10,734 nt of DNA, from assembly GCA_043766985.1 (NCBI GenBank), contig JAYUHM010000192.1, forward strand, positions 1 to 10,734. The letters run 5' to 3'. Within the stretch, counting starts at the first letter, position 1; every line of letters begins with the position of its first letter. Both the position numbers and the translations under genes were made by a program. Positions 1-7,396 of this stretch are shown one piece after another. This DNA is from JAAFIP01 sp043766985 (lineage in GTDB: Bacteria > Pseudomonadota > Gammaproteobacteria > Burkholderiales > Burkholderiaceae_C). The notes under the pieces are model-generated. The model did not search any database and was not told the origin of the DNA. It saw only the letters and a program-made list of their open reading frames with translations.

Positions 1-2316
1 AGCTCGGCACTGGCCACCCTGCCCCAACTGATGGCCAGCGGAGACTTCTTCGGTGTGCTGGCCCAGTACCCAGCCACCACCGGCATGCTGCACGACCTGC
101 GCCCGCTCGTGGGTGTGGCCCATGCCAGCGGCGCGGCGGTCTGCGTCGCCGCTGACCTGCTAGCGCTGACCCTGCTGGTGCCGCCCGGCGAATGGGATGC
201 TGACATCGTCATCGGCAGTACCCAGCGCTTCGGTGTAGCCATGGGCAACGGCGGCCCGCACGCGGCCTACATGGCGTGCCGCGATGCCTTCAAGCGCTCA
301 CTGCCCGGCCGCTTGGTGGGCGTCAGCGTAGATGCGCATGGCAACCCCGCTTACCGGCTGGCGCTGCAAACCCGCGAACAGCACATTCGCCGCGAAAAAG
401 CCACGTCTAACATCTGTACTGCCCAAGTGCTGCCCGCTGTGCTGGCCAGTATGTACGCGGTCTACCACGGCCCGCAGGGTCTGACCCGCATCGCCCAACG
501 CGTAGCACGCTTCACCGCCATCCTGGCGCGTGGCCTAGAGCAGATGGGCTACGAGATTGTCAATACGCATGCCTTTGACTCTCTCACGGTCAAAACCGAC
601 GACGCTAGTGATTTAATAGCTGCCCGCGCAAACAGCGCCAGCGCCAACCTGCGTTTTCGCTTAAAAAATCATTTGGGCATCTCGCTGGACGAAACCACCA
701 CGCGAGGCGACATCGAAATGCTGTGGTCCTTCTTCGTCAAGCCCGGCGAGCCCATGCCACGCCTGGGCGAACTGGAAGACAGCGTGGACTCACTGATCCC
801 CGTCGAATTACGCCGCACCAGCGCCTTCATGACGCACCCGGTGTTCAACACCCACCACTCTGAGACCAGCATGCTGCGCTACATCCGCGCGCTGAGCGAC
901 AAAGACCTGGCGCTCGACCGCAGCATGATTCCGCTGGGCAGTTGCACCATGAAGCTCAACGCCACCAGCGAGATGATTCCCGTCACCTGGCCCGAGTTTG
1001 CCAACATCCACCCTTTCAGCCCCGCTGAGCAGCGCGAAGGCTACAAGCTATTGGATGAACAACTGCGCGCTTGGCTTTGCCAAGCCACCGGCTATGCAGG
1101 CATCAGCCTGCAGCCCAACGCGGGCTCACAGGGCGAATACGCGGGCCTGCTGGTCATCAAGGCCTACCACTCCGCGCAGGGCCAAGGCCACCGCAATATC
1201 TGCCTTATCCCCAGCAGCGCCCACGGCACTAACCCTGCCAGCGCGCAGATGGTGGGCATGACAGTGGTAGTAACCGCCTGCGATGCCATGGGCAACGTGG
1301 ACATGGCGGACATGCAAGCCAAGTGTGAGCAGCACAGCGCCAACCTGGCCGCCGTGATGATCACCTACCCGAGCACCCACGGCGTGTTTGAAACCAGCGT
1401 GAAAGAACTCTGCGCACTGGTGCACCAACACGGTGGCCGCGTGTACGTGGACGGTGCCAACATGAACGCCCTGGTAGGCGTGGCCGCACCGGGCGAATTT
1501 GGCGGCGACGTGAGTCACTTGAACCTGCACAAAACCTTTTGCATCCCCCACGGCGGCGGCGGCCCGGGCGTAGGCCCCGTGTGCGTGGTGGCTGACCTGG
1601 TGCCCTACCTGCCCGGCCATGCCACTGGCGGCTTACCCAGCGGCCCTGGCTCCGCAGTGGGCTCCACTGCGGGGGGCGTAGGTGCCATATCAGCCGCACC
1701 ACTAGGCAACGCGGCGGTGCTACCCATCAGCTGGATGTACTGCCGCATGATGGGCTCGGAAGGCCTGAAGTCGGCCACCGAAATCTCCATCCTCAGCGCT
1801 AACTACATCAGCAAGCGCTTGGCACCGCATTTCCCCACGCTGTACGCCAGCGAACAAGGATATGTAGCCCACGAGTGCATTTTGGATGTACGCCAGCTGA
1901 AAGACAGCACTGGCGTGAGCGCCGAAGACGTAGCCAAGCGATTGATAGACTATGGTTTTCACGCGCCCACGCTGAGCTTTCCTGTAGCGGGCACTTTGAT
2001 GGTGGAGCCTACCGAGAGCGAGCACCTGGAAGAGATTGACCGCTTTATCGACGCCATGATTGCCATTCGCAACGAAATCGCATTGATTGAAAACGGCACT
2101 TGGCCACAAGACAACAACCCACTAAAAAACGCACCGCACACCGCCGTGAGTTTGATCAAAGGCGACTGGCCGCACCCCTACTCGCGCGAGGTAGGTGCGG
2201 CGACATTGAGCAAAACCCAACACGCCAAATACTGGCCGCCTGTTGGACGGCTGGACAATGTGTATGGGGATCGGAACCTGATGTGCGCGTGCATTCCAGT
2301 GAGTGACTACGCGTGA
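1..2316 (+). CDS. gcvP: Glycine dehydrogenase (decarboxylating), P protein of the glycine cleavage system; 5' end outside window
   Basis: The PLP-dependent P protein decarboxylates glycine and passes the aminomethyl group to the lipoyl arm of GcvH, in the cytoplasmic glycine cleavage complex. The frame is open from base 1, giving 771 residues plus stop. The family is about 950-960 residues long, so roughly the first 190 are missing; the ATG at 31 is internal. The PLP lysine sits in LNLHKTFCIPHGGGGPG (Lys codon 1531-1533). Other hallmarks are STQRFGVAMGNGGPHAAY (about 221-274), IPLGSCTMKLN (about 928-960), SSAHGTNPASAQM (1213-1251) and a C-terminal WPPVGRLDNVYGDRNLMC. The segment around 600-700 is locally AT-richer but stays in frame and aligns with the usual NLR...ISLDETTTR stretch. 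Upstream neighbours are probably gcvT and gcvH, as in other Burkholderiales, but they are not visible. No clear terminator follows. Confidence 0.97.
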   Translation, partial: SSALATLPQLMASGDFFGVLAQYPATTGMLHDLRPLVGVAHASGAAVCVAADLLALTLLVPPGEWDADIVIGSTQRFGVAMGNGGPHAAYMACRDAFKRSLPGRLVGVSVDAHGNPAYRLALQTREQHIRREKATSNICTAQVLPAVLASMYAVYHGPQGLTRIAQRVARFTAILARGLEQMGYEIVNTHAFDSLTVKTDDASDLIAARANSASANLRFRLKNHLGISLDETTTRGDIEMLWSFFVKPGEPMPRLGELEDSVDSLIPVELRRTSAFMTHPVFNTHHSETSMLRYIRALSDKDLALDRSMIPLGSCTMKLNATSEMIPVTWPEFANIHPFSPAEQREGYKLLDEQLRAWLCQATGYAGISLQPNAGSQGEYAGLLVIKAYHSAQGQGHRNICLIPSSAHGTNPASAQMVGMTVVVTACDAMGNVDMADMQAKCEQHSANLAAVMITYPSTHGVFETSVKELCALVHQHGGRVYVDGANMNALVGVAAPGEFGGDVSHLNLHKTFCIPHGGGGPGVGPVCVVADLVPYLPGHATGGLPSGPGSAVGSTAGGVGAISAAPLGNAAVLPISWMYCRMMGSEGLKSATEISILSANYISKRLAPHFPTLYASEQGYVAHECILDVRQLKDSTGVSAEDVAKRLIDYGFHAPTLSFPVAGTLMVEPTESEHLEEIDRFIDAMIAIRNEIALIENGTWPQDNNPLKNAPHTAVSLIKGDWPHPYSREVGAATLSKTQHAKYWPPVGRLDNVYGDRNLMCACIPVSDYA

Positions 2317-2383
2317 GCCACACTTCAAATTTCCGTCCAACCCGGTACAACTTATTTAGCACTCTCAGCGGCACCGTTCACCC

Positions 2384-2608
2384 ATGAAAAGCTTTGGCAA
2401 CGACCAGCATTTTGACGTGTGTCAGAACATTGAATTGGGCCTCAAGCGCGCCTACGAGATCAATCCGCAGCTGACGGATTCTCAATGCGTCATGGCACTG
2501 GACAATGCCAAAACCGCGACCATTACGATTTCGTTAAAAAATTCTTGTAATAGCGCCCTGGTACACAGGAGTTTTTTGGGTAATCATTTAGGTATTACTC
2601 AACTTTGA
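2384..2608 (+). pseudogene. Truncated small conserved-type ORF (74 codons, C-terminal part probably out of frame)
   Basis: The first 45 or so residues (MKSFGNDQHFDVCQNIE..., ending near LDNAK) look like a genuine small cytoplasmic protein of a type I associate with Comamonadaceae genomes; I know no function for it. From about 2515 the frame turns into low-quality sequence (TITISLKNSCNSALV...). In the +1 frame, bases 2518-2550 read DHYDFVKKFL followed by a stop. That tail resembles the aromatic, basic C-terminal end I recall for longer (about 110-120 residue) relatives. The simplest reading is a gene that lost its middle and now joins head to tail out of frame. No good Shine-Dalgarno precedes the ATG. 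An alternative is a short intact ORF of unknown function. Confidence 0.4.
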
Positions 2609-2617
2609 GCCCCGATC

Positions 2618-2854
2618 ATGACCACCACCGTCAAACTGCCCAACCCTCTGGACGACAGCCTTCGTACGCGTTGCTCTGCCGAGGGGCGCAGCATTAGCGA
2701 GGTGATGCAGGATGCGCTGGGGCACGACTTGTTTGGGCGCAATTATGGCCAGGCGGGCGGGGCGCCTGCGGATTTGGCGAGCAACCGCAAGGCCTATGCA
2801 GCCAGTGTGTAGGATGAAATTGCAGCGCAAAAGACGCTAGGCGCGGCGGCGTGA
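2618..2854 (+). pseudogene. Ribbon-helix-helix antitoxin-like gene with premature stop at 2810-2812
   Basis: The 64-codon ORF (2618-2812) begins MTTTVKLPNPLDDSLRTRC and continues SAEGRSISEVMQDAL. This is the short beta strand plus two helices of a ribbon-helix-helix DNA-binding domain (residues about 3-35), as in CopG/ParD-class antitoxins that bind their own promoter. A linker of the LFGR...GAPADLASNRKA type follows; in related antitoxins this is the toxin-binding tail. The TAG at 2810-2812 interrupts it: the same frame continues as DEIAAQKTLGAAA and stops at 2852-2854. One C-to-T change from a CAG codon would explain the stop. No toxin gene of usual size follows. Either this is a decaying orphan antitoxin or the 64-residue form is still a working repressor. 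Confidence 0.5.
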
Positions 2855-2861
2855 ATTTACC

Positions 2862-3020
2862 ATGAGTTTGCGTTCTGGCACAGCAGGTGATAATCATGTA
2901 GCCGAGCCAGCGACGCGCTGCCGGGCAGTCCCGCGCATAGGCGCTGTGCTGGTGGACGGCGCGTTGGATGTGTACCGAGACCCGGCGGGGCAAGCCTTGA
3001 TGAACTTGCTACGCGACTAG
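2862..3020 (+). pseudogene. Unrecognised 52-codon ORF in the toxin position behind the antitoxin-like gene; possible gene remnant
   Basis: An ATG at 2862, seven bases after the extended stop of the antitoxin-like gene, opens a 52-codon frame ending in TAG at 3018-3020. The first half is basic and featureless. The second half (IGAVLVDGALDVYRD, then PAGQALMNLLRD) has the look of real protein. It could be the start of a decayed PIN-type toxin, since VLVD at a strand end followed by a helix is reminiscent, or a scrap of a Uma2-like nuclease (compare VYRDPAG). Neither can be claimed. It has no Shine-Dalgarno worth naming. Its position directly behind an antitoxin is the main reason to list it. Confidence 0.22.
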
Positions 3021-3192
3021 TCAGGCGTGTCGGTATCTTTTGGTGCTAGTGCGCAATGTCAGCACTGGCCAAGAGCCACTGGTCAACATCACGTCACCTG
3101 GGTTGATAGGCAACGGTGAGTCCAGCTGAGTAAATACCTTGTTAATGGCGGTCATCTGGGTAATTCGTAAGATCTGGTGTGCATCGCGCGAC
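3021..3192. other. Intergenic stretch ahead of the two-component operon, nothing recognisable
   Basis: About 170 bases with no convincing gene or promoter. The minus strand is open through it (stop at the left end), but that frame runs on into the antisense of the response regulator and is most likely accidental. I looked for -35/-10 pairs for the two-component operon and found only weak candidates near 3139-3166, too poor to call. Confidence 0.3.
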
Positions 3193-3211
3193 TGATCCGT
3201 TTGAAGGATCA
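3193..3211 (+). promoter_or_regulatory. Hairpin overlapping the Shine-Dalgarno of the response regulator
   Basis: TGATCC (3193-3198) and GGATCA (3206-3211) are perfect 6-base inverted arms around the 7-base loop GTTTGAA. The right arm and loop contain the GAAGGA ribosome binding site (3203-3208), which stands 8 bases before the GTG start at 3217 and supports that start. In RNA the hairpin would hide part of the ribosome site. The pairing and overlap are seen directly; a regulatory effect is inference. The same palindrome in DNA could instead be a protein-binding site. Confidence 0.4.
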
Positions 3212-3216
3212 ATCCG

Positions 3217-3984
3217 GTGAACCAGACCTTCGTCAACTCTAGCCCACTGCCTCTGCCAGCAGTGGATTTGCGCCAGCGGCGCATTCTGGTAATTGAAGAC
3301 GAAGCAGATCTGGCGCAGTTGTTAGAGGCGCATCTGAGCGAGCTGCCCGCCCAGGTGTGTACCTGCGGCAATGGCGAGGAAGGACTGGCCCTGGCGTTAG
3401 CCGAGCACTGGGATGCCATCGTGCTGGATTTGCGCCTGCCCAGGCTCGGTGGCCTGGAGGTATGCCGTGAAATACGCGCGCGTGGCGGCCATGTACCCAT
3501 CATGATGCTCACTGCCCGCATGACCGAGCTAGACCGCGTACTGGGGCTGGAGCTGGGTGCCGACGACTACCTGACCAAACCTTTTAGCATGCTGGAACTG
3601 CAAGCCCGCATCAAGGCGCTGCTGCGAAGGGCCGCCCACTTTAGCCATAGCACCGAAGCAGACCCCGCACGCAGTGACAACGTGTTGCAACTCGGTTCAT
3701 TGCACCTGGACTACGCGCGTCGACGCGCCAGCCTGGCCGGCATCAACCTGGTGCTAACGCCGCGTGAGTGGGATTTGTTGTGGTTTTTTGCCCAGCAACC
3801 TGGCCGGGTTTTCTCGCGCAGCGAACTTTTGGAAAAGGTATGGGGGTACGGCCACGATGGCTATGACCATACCGTCAATAGCCATATCAATCGCTTGCGC
3901 AGCAAGCTGGGCGGCGGCCACAGCGACACTCAGTACATCCAAACCGTATGGGGTACCGGCTACCGTTTTGAGCCACACATTTGA
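3217..3984 (+). CDS. OmpR/PhoB-class response regulator
   Basis: A 255-residue DNA-binding response regulator that is phosphorylated by its partner kinase and then controls transcription. The receiver domain (about 21-138) has the acidic pair E27/D28, phospho-acceptor D71 in IVLDLRLPRLGG, switch T99 in MLTAR and K121 in LTKPF. The winged-helix effector domain (about 156-255) has TPREWDLLWFF, the recognition-helix region HTVNSHINRLRSKL and the closing VWGTGYRFE. It starts at GTG, backed by a GAAGGA site 8 bases upstream. The first 20 residues are a poorly conserved leader before the receiver, slightly longer than usual. The kinase gene follows after 7 bases, so the two form an operon. I cannot name the signal or assign it to a known pair such as PhoBR or BaeSR. 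Confidence 0.95.
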   Translation: MNQTFVNSSPLPLPAVDLRQRRILVIEDEADLAQLLEAHLSELPAQVCTCGNGEEGLALALAEHWDAIVLDLRLPRLGGLEVCREIRARGGHVPIMMLTARMTELDRVLGLELGADDYLTKPFSMLELQARIKALLRRAAHFSHSTEADPARSDNVLQLGSLHLDYARRRASLAGINLVLTPREWDLLWFFAQQPGRVFSRSELLEKVWGYGHDGYDHTVNSHINRLRSKLGGGHSDTQYIQTVWGTGYRFEPHI

Positions 3985-3991
3985 CGTGCCC

Positions 3992-5491
3992 ATGACCCAA
4001 CCCACCCTGAGTTACACCACGCCGCTGTGGCAGCGTCTGCACCTGCGTATTGGCGTGCTCACCCTCGCAGTGCTGGTGCTCATGGCACTGGCGCTACTGG
4101 CGCTCACCCGCGTTCACCAGGCCCGCGCCAGCCTGGAGTGGACGCAGCGCATGAACCTGGGCCTGGCCAGCTACATTGTGGAGCACCAGCCCCGGCCCCT
4201 GCTCACCACGCTAGGCGAGGTGGATATGCCCCTGCTACGCGAAATGGCTATGCAAGTGATGATGGCCAACCCAGCGCTAGAGGTCTACTTGCTGGACCAC
4301 ACCGGGCGCGTGCTGGCGCATGCTCTCGATGGCGTCACGCTTGCCCAGAATCACGTGAATTTGAAGCCTTTGCAACAAGTGCTGCAAAACCCCCACGACA
4401 TCGCCCTGCCGGTAATGGGCGACGACCCGAGGGAACCATTGCACAGCAACGTGTTTTCGGTAGCAGAGTTAGGCCAGCAGGGCTATTTGTATGTGGTGCT
4501 GCGCGGCCAGGCGGCGCGCAGTCTGGCGCAAGACTCTGACCGCTCCAGTGCGCTGCGCGAAGCTGCGCTGGCCATTGCCATGGCCCTTGCCATTGCGGCG
4601 GTGGCCTTGATGCTGGGCTTGAGCGTGCTCACCCGCCCGCTGCAACGCCTGATCAAGCAAGTGCGTAGCTTTCGGGATACCGCGCCATGGATGCAGACCT
4701 GCGCCACAAGGGGCGGCGAGATCGCTTTGTTGACAGAGGCCATCACGGCGCAGCAAGCCCACATAGCTCAGCAGTTTGAGCAACTCGCGCAGAGCGACCA
4801 GTTACGCCGTGAATTGGTCTCCAATCTGTCCCATGATCTGCACACCCCTCTGGCCAGCATCCAAGGCTATGTCGAACGCTGCTTGCTGCGCAATCACCAT
4901 CTCACGTCGCAAGAGCGCGAGGCCCATCTGCGTGTAGTACTGCGCCACTGCGCCAGTCTGGGCAAGCGGATTGGCGATTTGTTTGAGCTCTCCAAACTGG
5001 ATGCAGGCCGCGTGCAGCCACACCCGGAATCATTTTGTCTGTCTGAGCTAGTGCACGACGTGACGCAGGCCTACCAGCTGCAGGCAGAGCAAAGCAAGGT
5101 CAAACTGGTGCTTAGCGCCACATGCAAATCGAGCGCACTGGTGTACGCAGATATCGCGTTGATAGAGCGCGTGCTGCAAAACCTGATCGACAATGCGCTG
5201 CGCTACACCCCTGCAGGTGGCAGCATCCACATCGACATTCAACCCCAGGACACGGCGATGGTGGTGAGCGTGCGCGACACCGGCGTTGGCATCGCCAAAG
5301 ACCACCTGCCCCATGTGTTTGAACGCTACTGGCAGGCGCAAGACACGCCCAGCGTAGCGCCCGGGCACAGTGCCGGATTGGGATTGGCGATTGTCAAACG
5401 CATTTTGGAACTGCATGGCAGTGTCATTCGCATCAGCTCTGAGTTGGCTGGAGGCACTCGCTTTGACTTTAGTTTGTTGCGGGCGGTTTGA
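3992..5491 (+). CDS. Membrane sensor histidine kinase, partner of the upstream regulator
   Basis: A 499-residue class I kinase. TM1 is at about 19-39 and TM2 at about 190-213, bracketing a periplasmic sensor domain of about 150 residues with no family I recognise. A poor HAMP-like linker runs from about 214 to 268. The HisKA domain has H281 in SNLSHDLHTPLASIQGY. The ATPase domain has the N box RVLQNLIDNALRYTP (N397, N401), G1 DTGVGIA (429-435) and G2 GLGLAIVKRILELHG (462-476). All catalytic landmarks are present. I chose ATG 3992, seven bases after the regulator's stop. A GTG two codons earlier is possible, and upstream frame extensions only overlap the regulator. There is no clear Shine-Dalgarno, so translation is probably coupled to the regulator. 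The adjacent exported propeller gene is a candidate target. Confidence 0.95.
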   Translation: MTQPTLSYTTPLWQRLHLRIGVLTLAVLVLMALALLALTRVHQARASLEWTQRMNLGLASYIVEHQPRPLLTTLGEVDMPLLREMAMQVMMANPALEVYLLDHTGRVLAHALDGVTLAQNHVNLKPLQQVLQNPHDIALPVMGDDPREPLHSNVFSVAELGQQGYLYVVLRGQAARSLAQDSDRSSALREAALAIAMALAIAAVALMLGLSVLTRPLQRLIKQVRSFRDTAPWMQTCATRGGEIALLTEAITAQQAHIAQQFEQLAQSDQLRRELVSNLSHDLHTPLASIQGYVERCLLRNHHLTSQEREAHLRVVLRHCASLGKRIGDLFELSKLDAGRVQPHPESFCLSELVHDVTQAYQLQAEQSKVKLVLSATCKSSALVYADIALIERVLQNLIDNALRYTPAGGSIHIDIQPQDTAMVVSVRDTGVGIAKDHLPHVFERYWQAQDTPSVAPGHSAGLGLAIVKRILELHGSVIRISSELAGGTRFDFSLLRAV

Positions 5492-5626
5492 CGTTTACTT
5501 GCAAATCGTGATAGACCCGTGATCAATCAGCATACATTGTTGAGATATTTTGCGTAATGCAGCGACGAGGGCAATGGACAAACCAGCGTCACACAACGTG
5601 GCAGAGGCCGTCGCTCTTTCAGGCGG
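5492..5626. other. Intergenic region between the kinase and propeller genes
   Basis: About 135 bases, more AT-rich around 5510-5560 (cgtgatcaatcagcatacat), which suits a promoter region. I could not place a -35/-10 pair with proper spacing and saw no hairpin with a U-run ending the kinase operon. The ORF frame of the propeller gene is open back to 5557, but that extension lacks a signal peptide and a ribosome site. Confidence 0.3.
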
Positions 5627-5632
5627 AAGGAG
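5627..5632 (+). promoter_or_regulatory. Shine-Dalgarno AAGGAG fixing the propeller start at 5641
   Basis: AAGGAG lies 8 bases ahead of ATG 5641. This decides against the in-frame ATG at 5557 and puts an exact signal peptide at the N-terminus. Confidence 0.75.
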
Positions 5633-5640
5633 ATATTCTC

Positions 5641-6761
5641 ATGCACAGTACACGACGCAACACATTCAAACTGCTCGGCATCGCCTTGTCGCTAAGTAGC
5701 CTTGGCATGTCGGCCCATGCCAGCGAAGACGATGACGGTTTTCGCGCAGGCAAGGTTTTTACCAGCACCAACTCACCCGCAGGCAATGAGCTGCTGGTCT
5801 TTGCCCCCGACAGCAACGGTCAGTTGACGCTGCTTACGCGTGCAGCCACCCAGGGCCAGGGCACAGGCACGGGGCTGGGCAACCAGGGCGCCGTCACACT
5901 TAGCGGCAATGGCAAGCATCTGTTTGTGGTCAACGCGCAAAGTAATACAGTCTCGACCTTTTCAGTGCGCCGAGACCGGCTCACACTCGAATCCACAGTC
6001 GACTCGGGTGGTCTGCGTCCCATCAGTGTCACAGAACACGACGGCATTGTCTATGTGCTCAACGCCGCAGGTGCGGGCAATGTCGCGGGGTTTCGCAATG
6101 ACAAGGGGAATTTAGCGCCCCTGGCGGGCAGTGTGCGTCCGCTCTCTGCATCGGGCGGCACGGCCTCGTCACAAGTCGGTTTTAGCCCCGACGGTGACAT
6201 ATTGCTGGTGACTGAAAAAGCCACCAATAAGCTTACCAGCTACCGCGTGCGCAGCAACGGCAGTATCGACGCCCCCGTGGTTACCGCTTCCGTGGGCGTA
6301 ACACCGTTTGGTTTTGCCTTTGACCGCCGGGGCAATGCATTGGTGTCGGAGGCTTTTGGTGGTGCAACCAACGCAAGCGCCGTATCGTCGTACCGATTTG
6401 ACAATGCAGCGCCCGCCACGCCTGTCGTCGTCAGCCCGTCCGTAGGTACCACGCAAACCGCTGCATGCTGGGTGGTAGTCACGCCCAACAGCCGTTACGC
6501 CTATGTCACCAATACTGGCAGTGGCACCATCAGCAGCTATTCCGTTACAAAGTTAGGTCAACTGTCCTTGGTTCAAGGCATTGCCACTCAGGCGCTGGTC
6601 CGATTGACGCGGCAGTCTCAGCATCAGGGCGCAACCTGTATGTGCTGAACGGTCGCGGCCAGACTATCTCTTCCTTTAAGATCGGCAGTGATGCCAGTCT
6701 GTCTAACCCTGCTACGGTAGCGGGTCTGCCTGCCGGCGCAAACGGCTTGGCAGCAAACTGA
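5641..6761 (+). pseudogene. Exported seven-bladed beta-propeller (lactonase-like) protein, frameshifted near 6590
   Basis: Corrected length is about 373 residues. The signal peptide starts HSTRRNTFKLLG and ends at AHA (residues 25-27); the twin arginine is Tat-like but the spacing is not canonical. Six repeats of the form YVxN...NTVSxYxV lie in the first frame: FTSTNSPAGNELLVFA, LFVVNAQSNTVSTFSV, VYVLNAAGAGNVAGFR, LLVTEKATNKLTSYRV, a longer one ending SAVSSYRF, and AYVTNTGSGTISSYSV. The seventh, LYVLNGRGQTISSFKI, is in a different frame. The first frame runs on to a stop at 6646-6648 (335 residues, nonsense tail). Restoring one base near 6590, for example a G in cag-ggc, gives GIATQGAGPIDAAVSASGRN and continues to the stop at 6759-6761. 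Relatives (PF10282-type propellers, which include 6-phosphogluconolactonases) are often of unknown substrate when exported. The break may be a real mutation or a sequencing error. Confidence 0.8.
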
Positions 6762-6810
6762 TATTGCCAAATGGGCGCTGGTCGATGAACTACTAGCCCG
6801 AGGCCACGTG

Positions 6811-6838
6811 TTGACTCTTACGGTACTTTTGACACAAT
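6811..6838 (+). promoter_or_regulatory. Probable sigma70-type promoter for the SRPBCC gene
   Basis: TTGACT (6811-6816) matches five of six -35 bases. CACAAT (6833-6838) matches four of six -10 bases after a 16-base spacer. The gene starts 23 bases further on. It fits a gene separated from the broken propeller gene by 100 bases. Confidence 0.4.
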
Positions 6839-6847
6839 GGCAACCCC

Positions 6848-6853
6848 AAGGAG
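6848..6853 (+). promoter_or_regulatory. Shine-Dalgarno AAGGAG fixing the SRPBCC start at 6862
   Basis: AAGGAG stands 8 bases before ATG 6862. It rules against the in-frame upstream start at 6808, which would add 18 unrelated residues and overlap the promoter. Confidence 0.75.
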
Positions 6854-6861
6854 TAACGACC

Positions 6862-7308
6862 ATGCCCACAGGAACCGTCCGCTTGCACCGCGTGCTGCGC
6901 GCCAAACCCGAGCGCGTGTACCGCGCGTTTTTAGATGCCGAGGCCATGGCCAAGTGGATTCCTCCCTATGGTTTTACCTGCAAGGTGCACCATATGGATA
7001 CCAAAGTGGGCGGTACCTTCAAGATGTCGTTCACCAATTTTTCAACTGGCCAGGGCCACTCTTTTGGTGGTGAGTACCTGGAGCTGGTGCCGTTTGAAAA
7101 GCTGCGCTACACCGACAAGTTTGATGACCCTAACTTGTCCGGCCAAATGCAGGTCACGGTGATATTAAAGAGCGTGTCCTGCGGCACTGACGTGCACATC
7201 ACGCAAGAGGGGGTGCCCGAGATCATCCCGCTGGAGATGTGCTACTTGGGCTGGCAAGAGTCGCTGGCCCAGCTAGCGACCTTGGTAGAGCCGGAGATAG
7301 CGGGGTAG
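6862..7308 (+). CDS. SRPBCC / AHSA1-like domain protein
   Basis: A 148-residue single-domain protein of the START/Bet v1 helix-grip fold, in the activator-of-Hsp90-ATPase-like (AHSA1) group. The start reads TVRLHRVLRAKPERVYRAFL, with the usual first strand and helix followed by AEAMAKWIPPYGFTCKV. GGTFKMSFTNF, FGGEYLELVPFEKLRYTDKFDD and the closing helix LGWQESLAQLATLVEPE cover the rest of the domain at full length. Members bind hydrophobic ligands or act as accessory proteins; the ligand of this very conserved proteobacterial subgroup is not known to me. It appears monocistronic, with its own promoter-like site upstream and 88 bases to the next gene. Confidence 0.92.
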   Translation: MPTGTVRLHRVLRAKPERVYRAFLDAEAMAKWIPPYGFTCKVHHMDTKVGGTFKMSFTNFSTGQGHSFGGEYLELVPFEKLRYTDKFDDPNLSGQMQVTVILKSVSCGTDVHITQEGVPEIIPLEMCYLGWQESLAQLATLVEPEIAG

Positions 7309-7396
7309 GCAGGCTTTATGGCTTGGCGGCCACGTCGGGTCTCCTGATGCCGATGGGCTGTAAAGTATAGACATACCGTCAAAAATTACCACTTCC

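Noticed and set aside
610..645. AT-richer patch in gcvP (tttaatagctgcccgc) resembling the start of the interspersed repeat
   Set aside because: The reading frame stays intact and encodes a normal GcvP segment, so a chance match is more likely than an insertion.
1126..1620. Long minus-strand open frame (164 codons) inside gcvP
   Set aside because: A His/Ala/Val-rich shadow of strongly conserved gcvP coding sequence; common in GC-rich DNA.
3021..3216. Minus-strand frame containing PLPINPGDVMLTSGSWPVL as a possible gene fragment
   Set aside because: It looks somewhat protein-like but is short, has no recognisable relative and continues into the antisense of the response regulator.
3764..3991. 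Upstream in-frame extension of the histidine kinase by 76 codons
   Set aside because: It lies inside the response regulator gene in another frame. The first membrane helix and the usual short N-terminus fit the ATG at 3992.
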